This document shows positions 27,019 through 36,113 of a stretch of 64,000 nt of DNA, piece by piece; the stretch's first letter is position 1, and each line of letters opens with the position of its first letter. The DNA comes from an uncultured Lachnospiraceae bacterium (GTDB taxonomy: Bacteria; Bacillota; Clostridia; Lachnospirales; Lachnospiraceae), in contig CANPZI010000008.1 in assembly GCA_947588995.1 (NCBI GenBank), positions 1 through 64,000 of the forward strand. The letters are read 5' to 3'. The translations under genes were made by a program, and so were the position numbers. The notes beneath the pieces were generated by a model. It had not been told where the DNA came from, did no database searches, and saw nothing but the letters and a program-made list of their open reading frames with translations.

Positions 27019-29655
27019 ATGAAACCGTATGGTGTAAATGAACTGCGCAAGATGTTCCTCGACTTTTTTGAGAGCAAGGGACATTTGAAAATGAAGAGCT
27101 TCTCGCTGGTGCCGCACAACGACAACAGCCTGCTCTTGATCAACTCCGGCATGGCGCCGCTTAAGCCTTATTTTACGGGACAGGAGATTCCGCCGAGAAG
27201 ACGTGTCACCACCTGCCAGAAATGTATCCGCACCGGCGATCTGGAGAATGTGGGCAAGACGGCCAGACACGGCACATTCTTTGAGATGCTGGGGAACTTC
27301 TCTTTCGGCGATTATTTTAAGAAAGAGGCGATTTCCTGGTGCTGGGAATTTCTGACGGAAGTGGTCGGCCTGGACCCGGACAGGCTCTATCCGTCCGTCT
27401 ACGAGGAGGACGACGAGGCGTTCGAGATCTGGAACAAGGAGATCGGCATCGCCCCGGAGCGGATTTTCCGCTTCGGCAAGGAGGATAATTTCTGGGAGCA
27501 TGGCTCCGGCCCCTGCGGTCCCTGCTCCGAGGTATACTATGACCGCGGGGAGAAGTACGGCTGCGGCAGGCCCGGCTGTACCGTGGGCTGCGACTGTGAC
27601 CGCTACATGGAGATCTGGAATAATGTCTTCACACAGTTCGACAACGACGGCAAGGGCAATTACACGGAACTGATACAGAAAAATATCGACACAGGCATGG
27701 GGCTGGAGCGGCTGGCGTCCGTCGTGCAGGACGTGGATTCCATCTTCGATGTGGACACCGTGCTCGCCCTGCGCACGAGAGTCTGCGAGATTGCGGGTGT
27801 GGAGTACAAGAAAGATTATGATACGGATGTCTCTATCCGCATCATCACCGACCATATTCGTTCGGCGACGTTTATGATTTCCGACGGTATCATGCCCTCC
27901 AACGAGGGGCGCGGGTATGTGCTGCGGCGCATCATCAGGCGCGCTGCGCGCCAGGGCAGGAAGCTCGGCATACAGGGGACATTCCTATCCGATCTGGCGG
28001 GCACTGTCATTGAGGGATCGAAAGACGGCTATCCGGAGCTGGAAGAGAAGAAAGAGTTTATCTTCAATGTGCTGACGCAGGAGGAAAATAAGTTCAACAA
28101 GACCATCGACCAGGGCTTAAGTATTCTCGGTGAGATGGAGGAAGCGCTTGCCGGAGGCGGCAGTACGCAGCTTGCCGGCGCGGAGGCGTTCAGGCTGTAC
28201 GACACTTATGGCTTTCCGCTGGACCTCACCAGAGAGATCCTGGAGGAAAAAGGCTTCAGTGTGGACGAGGACGGCTTCAGGGCATGTATGCAGGAACAGA
28301 AAGACAAGGCGCGCAAAGCGCGGAAAGTAACGAATTATATGGGCGCGGACGTGACTGTCTACGAGTCCATCGATCCCTCGGTCACGACCGAGTTTGTGGG
28401 ATATGACAACTTGACATACGGCTCCAGGGTGACTGTGCTTACCACAGAGACGGAGCTGGTGGAGGCGCTGACAGACGGACAGACAGGTACGGTGATTGTG
28501 GAGCAGACGCCTTTCTATGCGACCATGGGCGGCCAGGAAGGTGATATCGGCGTGATCAGCACGCCGGAGGGTGAGTTCCGGGTAGAGAGTACGATCAAAC
28601 TGCTGGGCGGCAAGGTAGGACATATCGGCAGAGTGACGCGGGGCATGTTTAAGACGGGCGATGCCGTAAACCTGTCTGTGGACAGGGACAGACGGAGCAA
28701 TACCTGCAAGAATCACAGTGCGACGCATCTTTTGCAGAAAGCGCTGCGCGAAGTTCTGGGCAACCATGTGGAACAGGCCGGTTCCTATCAGGACGGTGAG
28801 CGGACGCGATTCGATTTCTCTCATCCGGCGGCGATGACACCCGAAGAACTGCAGAGGGTGGAGCGGCTCGTCAATGAGAAGATCGCGGAGAATCTCGCCG
28901 TGCAGACGGACATCATGACCATAGAGGAAGCGAAGAAATCCGGCGCGATGGCGCTTTTTGGGGAAAAGTACGGCGAGACGGTGCGTGTCGTCTCCATGGG
29001 AGATTTCTCACGGGAACTGTGCGGCGGCACGCATGTGAAATCTACAGGGATGATCGGCTCCTTTAAGATCCTCTCGGAGTCCGGCGTGGCGGCGGGTGTT
29101 CGCCGAATCGAGGCGGTGACGGGCAGCAATGTGACGGCTTATTATGAGAAGCTGGAAGAGCAGCTGAACGCTGCGGCCAGGGCGCTGAAGACATCGCCGG
29201 CCAATCTGGTGGAACGCTGTGAGCATCTGCTGGCGGAGATGAAAGCGCTGCAGAGCGAGAACGAGTCCTTAAAGAGCAGGGCGGCCAAGGATGCGCTGGG
29301 CGATGTCATGGATCAGGTGCAGGAGATTGGCGGCGTGAAGCTGCTGGCATCCAGCGTGTCGGGCGTGGATATGAACGGACTGCGTGAACTGGGCGATCAG
29401 CTCAAGGAGAAACTCGGCGAGGGCGTGGTTGTTCTGATTTCCGACAATGACGGCAAGGTCAACATGATCGCCATGGCCACCGACGGCGCGATGGCGAAAG
29501 GTGCCCACGCGGGCAACCTGATCAAAGGCATCGCGGCGCTTGTGGGCGGCGGCGGCGGCGGACGTCCTAACATGGCACAGGCCGGCGGCAAGAATCCGGC
29601 GGGCATCGACGCGGCGCTTGCGGCGGCGGCCGGGGTGCTGGCAGAGCAGCTGTGA
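27019..29655 (+). CDS. alaS: Alanyl-tRNA synthetase
   Basis: An 878-residue class II synthetase with all expected parts: catalytic domain from residue 1 (MKPYGVNELRKMFLDFFESKGH), a zinc-binding-type insert with several cysteines (CGRPGCTVGCDC), the editing domain with NHSATHLLQKAL (HxxxH) and CGGTHVKSTG, a coiled-coil linker, and the C-Ala domain ending in GGGGGGRPNMAQAGGK. Length is normal. It is 78 nt downstream of glyS and probably in the same operon. Confidence 0.97.
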   Translation: MKPYGVNELRKMFLDFFESKGHLKMKSFSLVPHNDNSLLLINSGMAPLKPYFTGQEIPPRRRVTTCQKCIRTGDLENVGKTARHGTFFEMLGNFSFGDYFKKEAISWCWEFLTEVVGLDPDRLYPSVYEEDDEAFEIWNKEIGIAPERIFRFGKEDNFWEHGSGPCGPCSEVYYDRGEKYGCGRPGCTVGCDCDRYMEIWNNVFTQFDNDGKGNYTELIQKNIDTGMGLERLASVVQDVDSIFDVDTVLALRTRVCEIAGVEYKKDYDTDVSIRIITDHIRSATFMISDGIMPSNEGRGYVLRRIIRRAARQGRKLGIQGTFLSDLAGTVIEGSKDGYPELEEKKEFIFNVLTQEENKFNKTIDQGLSILGEMEEALAGGGSTQLAGAEAFRLYDTYGFPLDLTREILEEKGFSVDEDGFRACMQEQKDKARKARKVTNYMGADVTVYESIDPSVTTEFVGYDNLTYGSRVTVLTTETELVEALTDGQTGTVIVEQTPFYATMGGQEGDIGVISTPEGEFRVESTIKLLGGKVGHIGRVTRGMFKTGDAVNLSVDRDRRSNTCKNHSATHLLQKALREVLGNHVEQAGSYQDGERTRFDFSHPAAMTPEELQRVERLVNEKIAENLAVQTDIMTIEEAKKSGAMALFGEKYGETVRVVSMGDFSRELCGGTHVKSTGMIGSFKILSESGVAAGVRRIEAVTGSNVTAYYEKLEEQLNAAARALKTSPANLVERCEHLLAEMKALQSENESLKSRAAKDALGDVMDQVQEIGGVKLLASSVSGVDMNGLRELGDQLKEKLGEGVVVLISDNDGKVNMIAMATDGAMAKGAHAGNLIKGIAALVGGGGGGRPNMAQAGGKNPAGIDAALAAAAGVLAEQL

Positions 29656-29691
29656 CGCTTTCATGAACAGTAGTGTATGGGAGGACCGGCG

Positions 29692-32019
29692 ATGTTACAT
29701 GGGAAAGGCATAAGTAAGCGGATGTGGCTGTGTATCTTTTTGGCGGAGATCGCTGCCGTAATCGCGGCGGGCCTGTTTATGAAAAGGCAGCAGCCCGTTG
29801 AGCTGGTTTATCCGGAGGAATCGCTGCAATATAACACCAAAGAACCGGAAGAGCTCGGATTGCGCGACTATTATGCCACGCCCTCCCTATCCCTTTCACC
29901 GGGATTTTATAGGGTTGAGGTGGATTGTGAATATAGTGACGTACAAGCCCTGGATGCGGAAATTTTGTATGAGGAGAATGTACAATACTGGCCTCTGGGG
30001 ACGATATCGCTTCCGGTTTCGACCGCTGAATTCCGGATAAAATACGAAAACCATCCCATTCAGATAGTAATGAAGCTGAATCAAAATGCGGCGGCGGAAG
30101 ATTATGTTTTGTGCCGAGGTGTGAGAATTGTCTCTTTACCGGGCGTAACGATGCGGAATACGTTGCTTAAGATGGGACTTTTGTTAGTTCTGGCCGATAT
30201 TCTGCTGCTTTGGATGACGAACAGAGAACGCTTCGCGCTGCGCAAGGAACAGAAAACCTGTTTGAAAATCCTGATTGTGTTGACCGTGGCTGTCAATATA
30301 CCGGTGCTGGCCAATTATTTGACATATGGACATGATCTGCCCTTTCATCTCACCAGAATTGAAGGTCTGAAAGAAGGGTTATTGAATGGCGATTTTCCGG
30401 TAAAAATGCACACCTATTGCCTGTATGGGCACGGCAGTCCCACTTCCGTGTTTTACGGGGATTTGTTGTTGTATATTCCGGCTTTTTTGCGTGTCTGCGG
30501 CATACCGCTTTATGCGGCATACAATATCTATGTCCTGCTGATCAATACGGGTACGGTCTGGATTTCGTATTATTGTTTTTCCAGAATGAGTAATATGCGT
30601 ATAGGACTGATATGCGCGGCAGTTTTTTCCATGAACATCTACAGACTGGCAAATATCTGGACCAGGGCGGCCGTGGGGGAATATACGGCGACGATGTTCA
30701 TGCCTCTCGTGGTGTACGGCATGTGGTGTATTTATGCCTGCAGAGAGGATTCCGAGGAATTTGCGGGAGGGTGGCGGCCGTTGACGGCAGGCTGCACAGG
30801 TATTTTTTTGTCCCATATATTATCCACGGAAATGACGGCTTTTTTTCTGATCCTGGCAGCGATTCTTATGTGGAAGAAGACTTTTCGCCGTGAGAGACTG
30901 CTTGTTCTCTGCAAGGCGGTTCTCGCTGCGTTTATTTTATGTCTGTGGTTTCTGATCCCCTTTGTGGATTATATGTATCATGGCAACTACATCATTACTG
31001 ACGCTATGAAACAGGGTTACAGAGCGTTTTCCCTGGAAATGCAGGGGACTCTGCCGGCACAGCTTCTGTTGGCGAGTTATGGAGTCACCGCAACTTCCGT
31101 GTTGGTGCATAAAGGTATCATAGGAAATATGCCGTTGACGGTAGGGCTGGCTTCTCTGCTGGTTCTTGCAGCCTGGTTTTGCCTCAACAGGGGGGGGGTA
31201 AACCGCAGAAGCCTGGCAGAGAATCGGGAAGCACGCCTGGCAGCCTGGCTGAGTATCCTCAGTCTGCTCATGACACTCTATCTTTTTCCCTATACGGCGA
31301 TTGCCAAGTGCCTGCCGTTTTTGCAGAGTGTTTTCGTGAGTCTGCAGTATCCGTGGCGTTTTCTGGCACTGGCGGGTATATTTCTCACATGGCTTTTGTG
31401 CGTCATGCTGCGCGGTGAGTGGATGACTCGCAGGAAAAAGGCTGTTTTTGCGGGGATACTTCTCGTGGTCGCATTTTGGCAGGGCTTTTCGTACATGGAA
31501 GAAGTATTGCAGGAAAATGAGCCTTACATGCTCTATCAGACGGATTTTATGTTATCGGATGCGGTAGGAAACGGGGAATATTTGCCAGCGGCGGGAAGAA
31601 TTCTGGATATCTTAGGCTATGTGAAAGAAAACAAAGATACCCTGATTTATGAGAAAGAGGCCGTGAGTATCTCGGAATGGCACAGGGAGCATGGGGATTT
31701 TGTGATGTCTCTGACCAATCATACGGATCAGGCGCAGGCGGTGGAAGTTCCGATTTTTAATTATAAAGGATATCGGGTGCTTGCCGATACGGGAGAAGTA
31801 TTGTCGGTACAGGAGGGGAATTACGGACGGCTCGCCGTAGTCGTACCGCCATCCTATGATGGTGTGATTCGCGTGGCTTTCTGCGAACCGTGGTACTGGA
31901 GGCTGAGCGAACTGATTTCGCTTGGCGGCCTGCTGGTGTTCTTGGGGCTTTCTTTTCGCCGCAGAACCGTCGGATTGCGCTTCCGTATGCATGACAAAAA
32001 TTTAGTGGTTGACGCATAA
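29692..32019 (+). CDS. PTPS-related polytopic membrane protein (GT-C-like glycosyltransferase)
   Basis: A 775-residue protein with an N-terminal membrane segment, an extracytoplasmic beta-rich part (residues about 35-150), and then a long series of membrane helices beginning near residue 160. The HDLPFHLTRIEGLKEGLLNGDFPVK segment, with Asp and His after the first loop, is typical of the 6-pyruvoyl-tetrahydropterin-synthase-related membrane family, whose fold suggests GT-C glycosyltransferases using lipid-linked sugars. A C-terminal extracytoplasmic domain and a last helix close the protein. GGGAGGA before ATG 29692 sets the start. A run of nine G at 31190-31198 lies in frame in the coding region. 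GC content is lower than in the flanking alaS. Confidence 0.78.
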   Translation: MLHGKGISKRMWLCIFLAEIAAVIAAGLFMKRQQPVELVYPEESLQYNTKEPEELGLRDYYATPSLSLSPGFYRVEVDCEYSDVQALDAEILYEENVQYWPLGTISLPVSTAEFRIKYENHPIQIVMKLNQNAAAEDYVLCRGVRIVSLPGVTMRNTLLKMGLLLVLADILLLWMTNRERFALRKEQKTCLKILIVLTVAVNIPVLANYLTYGHDLPFHLTRIEGLKEGLLNGDFPVKMHTYCLYGHGSPTSVFYGDLLLYIPAFLRVCGIPLYAAYNIYVLLINTGTVWISYYCFSRMSNMRIGLICAAVFSMNIYRLANIWTRAAVGEYTATMFMPLVVYGMWCIYACREDSEEFAGGWRPLTAGCTGIFLSHILSTEMTAFFLILAAILMWKKTFRRERLLVLCKAVLAAFILCLWFLIPFVDYMYHGNYIITDAMKQGYRAFSLEMQGTLPAQLLLASYGVTATSVLVHKGIIGNMPLTVGLASLLVLAAWFCLNRGGVNRRSLAENREARLAAWLSILSLLMTLYLFPYTAIAKCLPFLQSVFVSLQYPWRFLALAGIFLTWLLCVMLRGEWMTRRKKAVFAGILLVVAFWQGFSYMEEVLQENEPYMLYQTDFMLSDAVGNGEYLPAAGRILDILGYVKENKDTLIYEKEAVSISEWHREHGDFVMSLTNHTDQAQAVEVPIFNYKGYRVLADTGEVLSVQEGNYGRLAVVVPPSYDGVIRVAFCEPWYWRLSELISLGGLLVFLGLSFRRRTVGLRFRMHDKNLVVDA

Positions 32020-32036
32020 CCAAATTGTGGTATAAT
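32009..32036 (+). promoter_or_regulatory. Sigma-A promoter for rpsU
   Basis: TTGACG (32009-32014), a 16-bp spacer and TATAAT (32031-32036). The -35 box overlaps the last codons of the upstream membrane-protein gene. Confidence 0.75.
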
Positions 32037-32112
32037 CTATCTTGTATGTGAAGAAAAATAACCCGATCAGTCGAAATGCTTGTCAGGGACTGAAGGGAGG
32101 TCAGGTGCGAAA

Positions 32113-32289
32113 ATGTCGAACGTAATCGTCAAAGAGAACGAGACTTTGGACAGCGCGTTGCGCCGCTTCAAGAGAAGCTGTGCAAAGGCGGGGATCCAGC
32201 AGGAGATTCGTAAGAGAGAACATTACGAGAAGCCCAGCGTAAGACGCAAGAAAAAGTCCGAAGCCGCAAGAAAGCGCAAATACAATTAG
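32113..32289 (+). CDS. rpsU: 30S ribosomal protein S21
   Basis: A 58-residue small-subunit protein, very basic at its C-terminus ([13 protein letters not shown]). The N-terminal segment [20 protein letters not shown] is the family signature. AGGGAGG upstream supports ATG 32113 rather than 32080. It forms its own transcription unit with a promoter at 32009-32036 and a terminator at 32303-32338. Confidence 0.96.
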   Translation: MSNVIVKENETLDSALRRFKRSCAKAGIQQEIRKREHYEKPSVRRKKKSEAARKRKYN

Positions 32290-32302
32290 GAAACAGGCAA
32301 GG

Positions 32303-32338
32303 CAGACCCAAAAGAGATTTTGGGTCTGTTTTTCTTTT
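32303..32338 (+). terminator. Terminator after rpsU
   Basis: CAGACCCAAAA (32303-32313) pairs perfectly with TTTTGGGTCTG (32318-32328) around a GAGA tetraloop, followed by TTTTTCTTTT. Confidence 0.93.
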
Positions 32339-32493
32339 GCGCAAGTTTCATCTCGCTGCGAAGACTTTACCGCGTGCAAAACAGAGGCCTGTCCGTGGCA
32401 TAACCGCCGTTTCCGCACCATATGATAGATAATGAGAAAATGCCGCGGTCTGCCGGAAAAGCCGCGGCGGTATGCGGGAGTGAAGCGATAGAA

Positions 32494-33687
32494 ATGCGAA
32501 CGATGGGAAGACGTATTGCGGTCTGGCTGTCAGCCGGCTGTCTCATGCTGGCCGCGGGATTTACGCGGACGACAATGTATGTGTGCGCGGCGCCGGATGT
32601 GTCCACGCCGTCTTATCTGGTGATGGAGGCGTCCACCGGTCAGGTCGTCTGCGAGCAGGAGGCGGATATGCGCAGGAGCCCGGCCAGCATCACCAAAATC
32701 ATGACGCTGCTCATCACTTTTGAGCACATCAAAAGCGGCAGGATCCATCTGGACGATATCGTCACAACGAGCGCCTATGCCAAATCGATGGGAGGCTCGC
32801 AGGTTTTTCTGGAAGAGGGGGAATCCCAGACGTTAGATACGATGCTCAAGTGCATCACCGTCTCGTCCGGCAATGATGCCAGCGTGGCGGTGGCGGAGTA
32901 CATAGCGGGAAGCGAGAGTGAATTTGTCAAGCTGATGAATGAGAAAGCCGATGAGCTGGGACTGCAAAACACGCATTTTGAGGACTGCTGCGGGCTGACG
33001 GATTCAGACGGGCACTATTCTTCGGCGAGAGACGTGGCAATCATGTCGAGGGAGCTGATCACGAAGTACCCGGAAGTGTTCGACTACTCGCGGATCTGGA
33101 TGGAGGATATCGAGCACAGGACGGCTGCGGGCACATCGACCTTTACGCTCTCCAGCACCAACAAACTGCTGAAGCAGTACGAGTGGGCCACCGGCCTGAA
33201 GACCGGTTCTACTTCCAAGGCACTCTACTGCCTGTCGGCCACGGCCGAGCGGGACGGCATGGAGCTGATCGCCGTGCTGATGGGCGCGCCGGACAGCAAG
33301 ACGCGTTTTCAGGACGCCATAGCGCTGCTCAACTACGGCTACAGTGTCAGTCAGATGTACCGGGATGAAAATACGGATCCGCTGCCGGACGAAAAGGTGG
33401 AGGGAGGTATCGAAGACAGGCTGCACCTGACTTACGAGGGGCCGTTTTCCTATCTGGATACCAAGGGGAGCAATTTAAGTCAGGTGCAGAAAGAGATCAG
33501 CCTGCCGGAGAGCATTCAGGCTCCCGTCGCCGAGGGAGACGCTGTGGGCGAGGCGGTCTATAAGATTGACGGGACGAGGATCGGCAGCGTATCCATTCTG
33601 GCCGCGGGCAGCGTGGATAAGGCCGGTTATCGGGATTACTGTAAAAAGGTCTGCCTCCGTTATCTGATGAAAAAATCAGGGACGTGA
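32494..33687 (+). CDS. D-alanyl-D-alanine carboxypeptidase (DacF/PBP5-type, S11)
   Basis: About 397 residues, exported by an N-terminal signal peptide (GRRIAVWLSAGCLMLAAGF). It trims the terminal D-Ala from peptidoglycan stem peptides. Catalytic motifs are SITK (SxxK, nucleophile Ser), SSGN (SxN) and KTGS (KTG), all in canonical order. A C-terminal PBP5-associated beta domain follows. No strong C-terminal amphipathic anchor is evident. GGGAG upstream favours ATG 32494, although the frame is open from 32422. A second S11 enzyme lies at 36114, with scpA and scpB between them. Confidence 0.92.
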   Translation: MRTMGRRIAVWLSAGCLMLAAGFTRTTMYVCAAPDVSTPSYLVMEASTGQVVCEQEADMRRSPASITKIMTLLITFEHIKSGRIHLDDIVTTSAYAKSMGGSQVFLEEGESQTLDTMLKCITVSSGNDASVAVAEYIAGSESEFVKLMNEKADELGLQNTHFEDCCGLTDSDGHYSSARDVAIMSRELITKYPEVFDYSRIWMEDIEHRTAAGTSTFTLSSTNKLLKQYEWATGLKTGSTSKALYCLSATAERDGMELIAVLMGAPDSKTRFQDAIALLNYGYSVSQMYRDENTDPLPDEKVEGGIEDRLHLTYEGPFSYLDTKGSNLSQVQKEISLPESIQAPVAEGDAVGEAVYKIDGTRIGSVSILAAGSVDKAGYRDYCKKVCLRYLMKKSGT

Positions 33688-33781
33688 GGCGATGCGAACA
33701 GAAGTTCGCAGATTGCGGAGAGGGGATGTTGTGTGATATACTTTATAAGTTGTCCGGGTATGGCGTCGTGTGGAGAGTGAT

Positions 33782-34663
33782 ATGGCGGAACTTCTCTTAA
33801 TCCTGATGGGCATAGCGGTCGTGATTTGTCTGCTCACAGCAGCGTGGGACAGCAACAGATTTGTCACGGTGCCCTATGAGATTGTGTCGGATAAAGTGAC
33901 GAAACCGTGCAGGTTCGTACTTCTGGCGGATCTGCACAACAAATCGTTCGGAAGAGATCATGAGAGGCTGATTGGGGAGATAGACCGGATAGCGCCGGAC
34001 GCCGTTCTGGTGGCGGGGGATATGCTGACCGCCGTGAGAGGGCAGTCCTGCGAACCGGCACTCTCCCTGATGCGGCAGCTGGCGGCAAGGTACAGAATCT
34101 ACTACGGCATGGGAAACCATGAGTACAGGCTGAAACTGTACCCGGAGCAGTACGGAGACATCTATGAGGCGTATGTGTCTGCGCTGTCGGCGGCGGGAAT
34201 CGAGCCGCTGATCAACGAGAACACTTATCTGCCGGAGTACAATATCGCCGTCTGCGGATCGATGATAGACAGGCGCTACTACAAGAGATTCCGCAAGCGG
34301 CCGATGGGCGTGGACTATCTCACAAAGCTGCTGGGAGAGCCGCGCGAGGACGCCTGCCAGATCCTGATCGCGCACACGCCGCAGTATTTTGAGGAGTATG
34401 CGGACTGGGGTGCGGATGTGGTCGTGTCGGGACATGTGCACGGCGGGGTTGTACGGCTGCCGGTACTGGGCGGCGTGCTTTCTCCGAATATGACTTTTTT
34501 CCCGAAATATGACGGCGGCAGATTTGAGCGCGGCGGGACGACGATGATCCTGAGCAGAGGTTTAAGTTCCCATACGCCGCCGGTCAGACTCTTCAACCCG
34601 GGCGAGCTGCCGGTGATCACACTGACGCCGCAGACGGCACACGGGCAGAAAGGACAGGCATAG
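33782..34663 (+). CDS. Membrane-anchored metallophosphoesterase
   Basis: A 293-residue protein with one N-terminal hydrophobic helix (LLLILMGIAVVICLLTAAW) and a calcineurin-like phosphoesterase domain. The metal-binding motifs are in order: LLADLHNK (D-x-H), LVAGDML (GD), GNHEYR (GNHE) and GHVHGG (GHxH). YkuE/LpxH-like proteins of this type hydrolyse phosphodiester or pyrophosphate bonds in lipids or nucleotides; the substrate is not evident. GGAGAG 5 nt before ATG 33782 supports the start. The stop is directly followed by scpA. Confidence 0.87.
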   Translation: MAELLLILMGIAVVICLLTAAWDSNRFVTVPYEIVSDKVTKPCRFVLLADLHNKSFGRDHERLIGEIDRIAPDAVLVAGDMLTAVRGQSCEPALSLMRQLAARYRIYYGMGNHEYRLKLYPEQYGDIYEAYVSALSAAGIEPLINENTYLPEYNIAVCGSMIDRRYYKRFRKRPMGVDYLTKLLGEPREDACQILIAHTPQYFEEYADWGADVVVSGHVHGGVVRLPVLGGVLSPNMTFFPKYDGGRFERGGTTMILSRGLSSHTPPVRLFNPGELPVITLTPQTAHGQKGQA

Positions 34664-34664
34664 G

Positions 34665-35447
34665 ATGGCAATTCCGGTCAAGCTGGAGGTGTTTGAGGGA
34701 CCGCTGGATCTTCTCCTGCACCTGATCGACAAGAATAAAGTGGATATTTACGACATCCCGATCGTGGAGATCACGGAACAGTATATGGATTATATCAGGC
34801 AGATGGAGACAGAGGACATGAACGTCATGAGCGAGTTCCTTGTCATGGCGGCGACGCTGCTGGATATCAAATGCAGAATGCTTCTGCCCAAGGAAGAGAG
34901 CGAGGAGGGCGAGGAGGAGGATCCGCGCGCCGAGCTGGTGGAGAAACTGCTGGAATACAAGATGTGCAAGTACATGTCCTATGAGCTGCGGGACCGCATG
35001 GTGGACGCGGAGCGAAGTCTCTACAAGCGTCCTACGCTGCCCAAAGAGGTGGCAGACTACCGGCAGCCTGTCGATTACGAGGAGCTGATCGGAGACGTGA
35101 CGCTCGCCAGGCTGCATGAGATCTTCCGGCAGGTCATGAGAAGGCAGGAGGACAAGATCGATCCGGTCAGGAGCACTTTCGGCACGATCGAGAAAGACGA
35201 GATCGACATGGAGCTGAAGACTACTTTCGTGGAAGCCTATGTGCGCAGCCACAAGACATTCAGTTTCCGCAGGCTTCTGGAGAAACAGAACAGCAAGATG
35301 GAAGTGATCGTCACTTTTCTGGTGATTTTGGAGATGATCAAGACGGGCCGGATCGGGATCGAACAGGAAGATACTTTTTCGGACATCATTATCACGGCAA
35401 AAGATGTCAAAGACGATACGCCGGTGCAGCTTACATCGGTTGTATAG
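34665..35447 (+). CDS. scpA: Segregation and condensation protein A
   Basis: A 260-residue kleisin subunit of the SMC-ScpAB condensin. The family N-terminus FEGPLDLLLHLIDKNKVDIYDIPI and the C-terminal winged-helix part (VTFLVILEMIKTGRI) are both recognisable. It bridges SMC heads and compacts the chromosome. scpB follows within 28 nt, the usual arrangement. Confidence 0.97.
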   Translation: MAIPVKLEVFEGPLDLLLHLIDKNKVDIYDIPIVEITEQYMDYIRQMETEDMNVMSEFLVMAATLLDIKCRMLLPKEESEEGEEEDPRAELVEKLLEYKMCKYMSYELRDRMVDAERSLYKRPTLPKEVADYRQPVDYEELIGDVTLARLHEIFRQVMRRQEDKIDPVRSTFGTIEKDEIDMELKTTFVEAYVRSHKTFSFRRLLEKQNSKMEVIVTFLVILEMIKTGRIGIEQEDTFSDIIITAKDVKDDTPVQLTSVV

Positions 35448-35475
35448 CAGGGACGGACGGTAAGAGGGAAAGAAC

Positions 35476-36045
35476 ATGGAGAGAGCGAAAGCAAAAGCGG
35501 TACTGGAAGCGATCCTGTTTGCGATGGGCGATTCCGTCGGTATCGACAGTCTCGCCGCAGTCATAGAGGAGGACAAGGAGACGACAAAAGGGATTCTGGA
35601 CGAGATGGCGCAGGATTACAGCGCCGGGGACCGCGGGATCGGCTTAGTCAGTCTGGACGACGCCGTGCAGATGTGCACGAAAGGGGAACTGTACGAATAT
35701 CTGATTAAAATTGCCAAGACGCCGAAGAAGTTTGCGCTGACGGATACGCTGCTTGAGACGCTTTCCATCATAGCGTACAAGCAGCCGGTCACGAGGCTGG
35801 AGATCGAGCGGGTCAGAGGCGTGAGCTGCGACCACGCGGTGAATAAGCTTTTAGAGTATGATCTGATCACGGAGGTGGGGCGCATGGACGCGCCGGGGCG
35901 ACCGCTTCTGTTCGGCACGACAGAGCAGTTTCTCAGGAGCTTCGGTGTGAAGTCCCTGGAGGATCTGCCGGAGCTGAATGCGGTGCAGATCGAGGAATTC
36001 AAGCAGCAGGCGGAGTCCGAGGTGCAGATGCAGCTGGACATATAG
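35476..36045 (+). CDS. scpB: Segregation and condensation protein B
   Basis: A 189-residue protein with two winged-helix domains that binds ScpA in the condensin complex. Typical stretches are LEAILFAMGDSVGIDSLA, LLETLSIIAYKQPVTRLEIERVRG and the DAPGRPLLFGTTEQFLRSFG block. Length is normal. AGAGGGAAAG before ATG 35476 is the ribosome-binding site. Confidence 0.97.
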   Translation: MERAKAKAVLEAILFAMGDSVGIDSLAAVIEEDKETTKGILDEMAQDYSAGDRGIGLVSLDDAVQMCTKGELYEYLIKIAKTPKKFALTDTLLETLSIIAYKQPVTRLEIERVRGVSCDHAVNKLLEYDLITEVGRMDAPGRPLLFGTTEQFLRSFGVKSLEDLPELNAVQIEEFKQQAESEVQMQLDI

Positions 36046-36113
36046 AACCTGTCCGCCGTCATACGGGCGGCATATACGCATATATTTAACCGAGAACGTA
36101 TGGGGACGGATCT

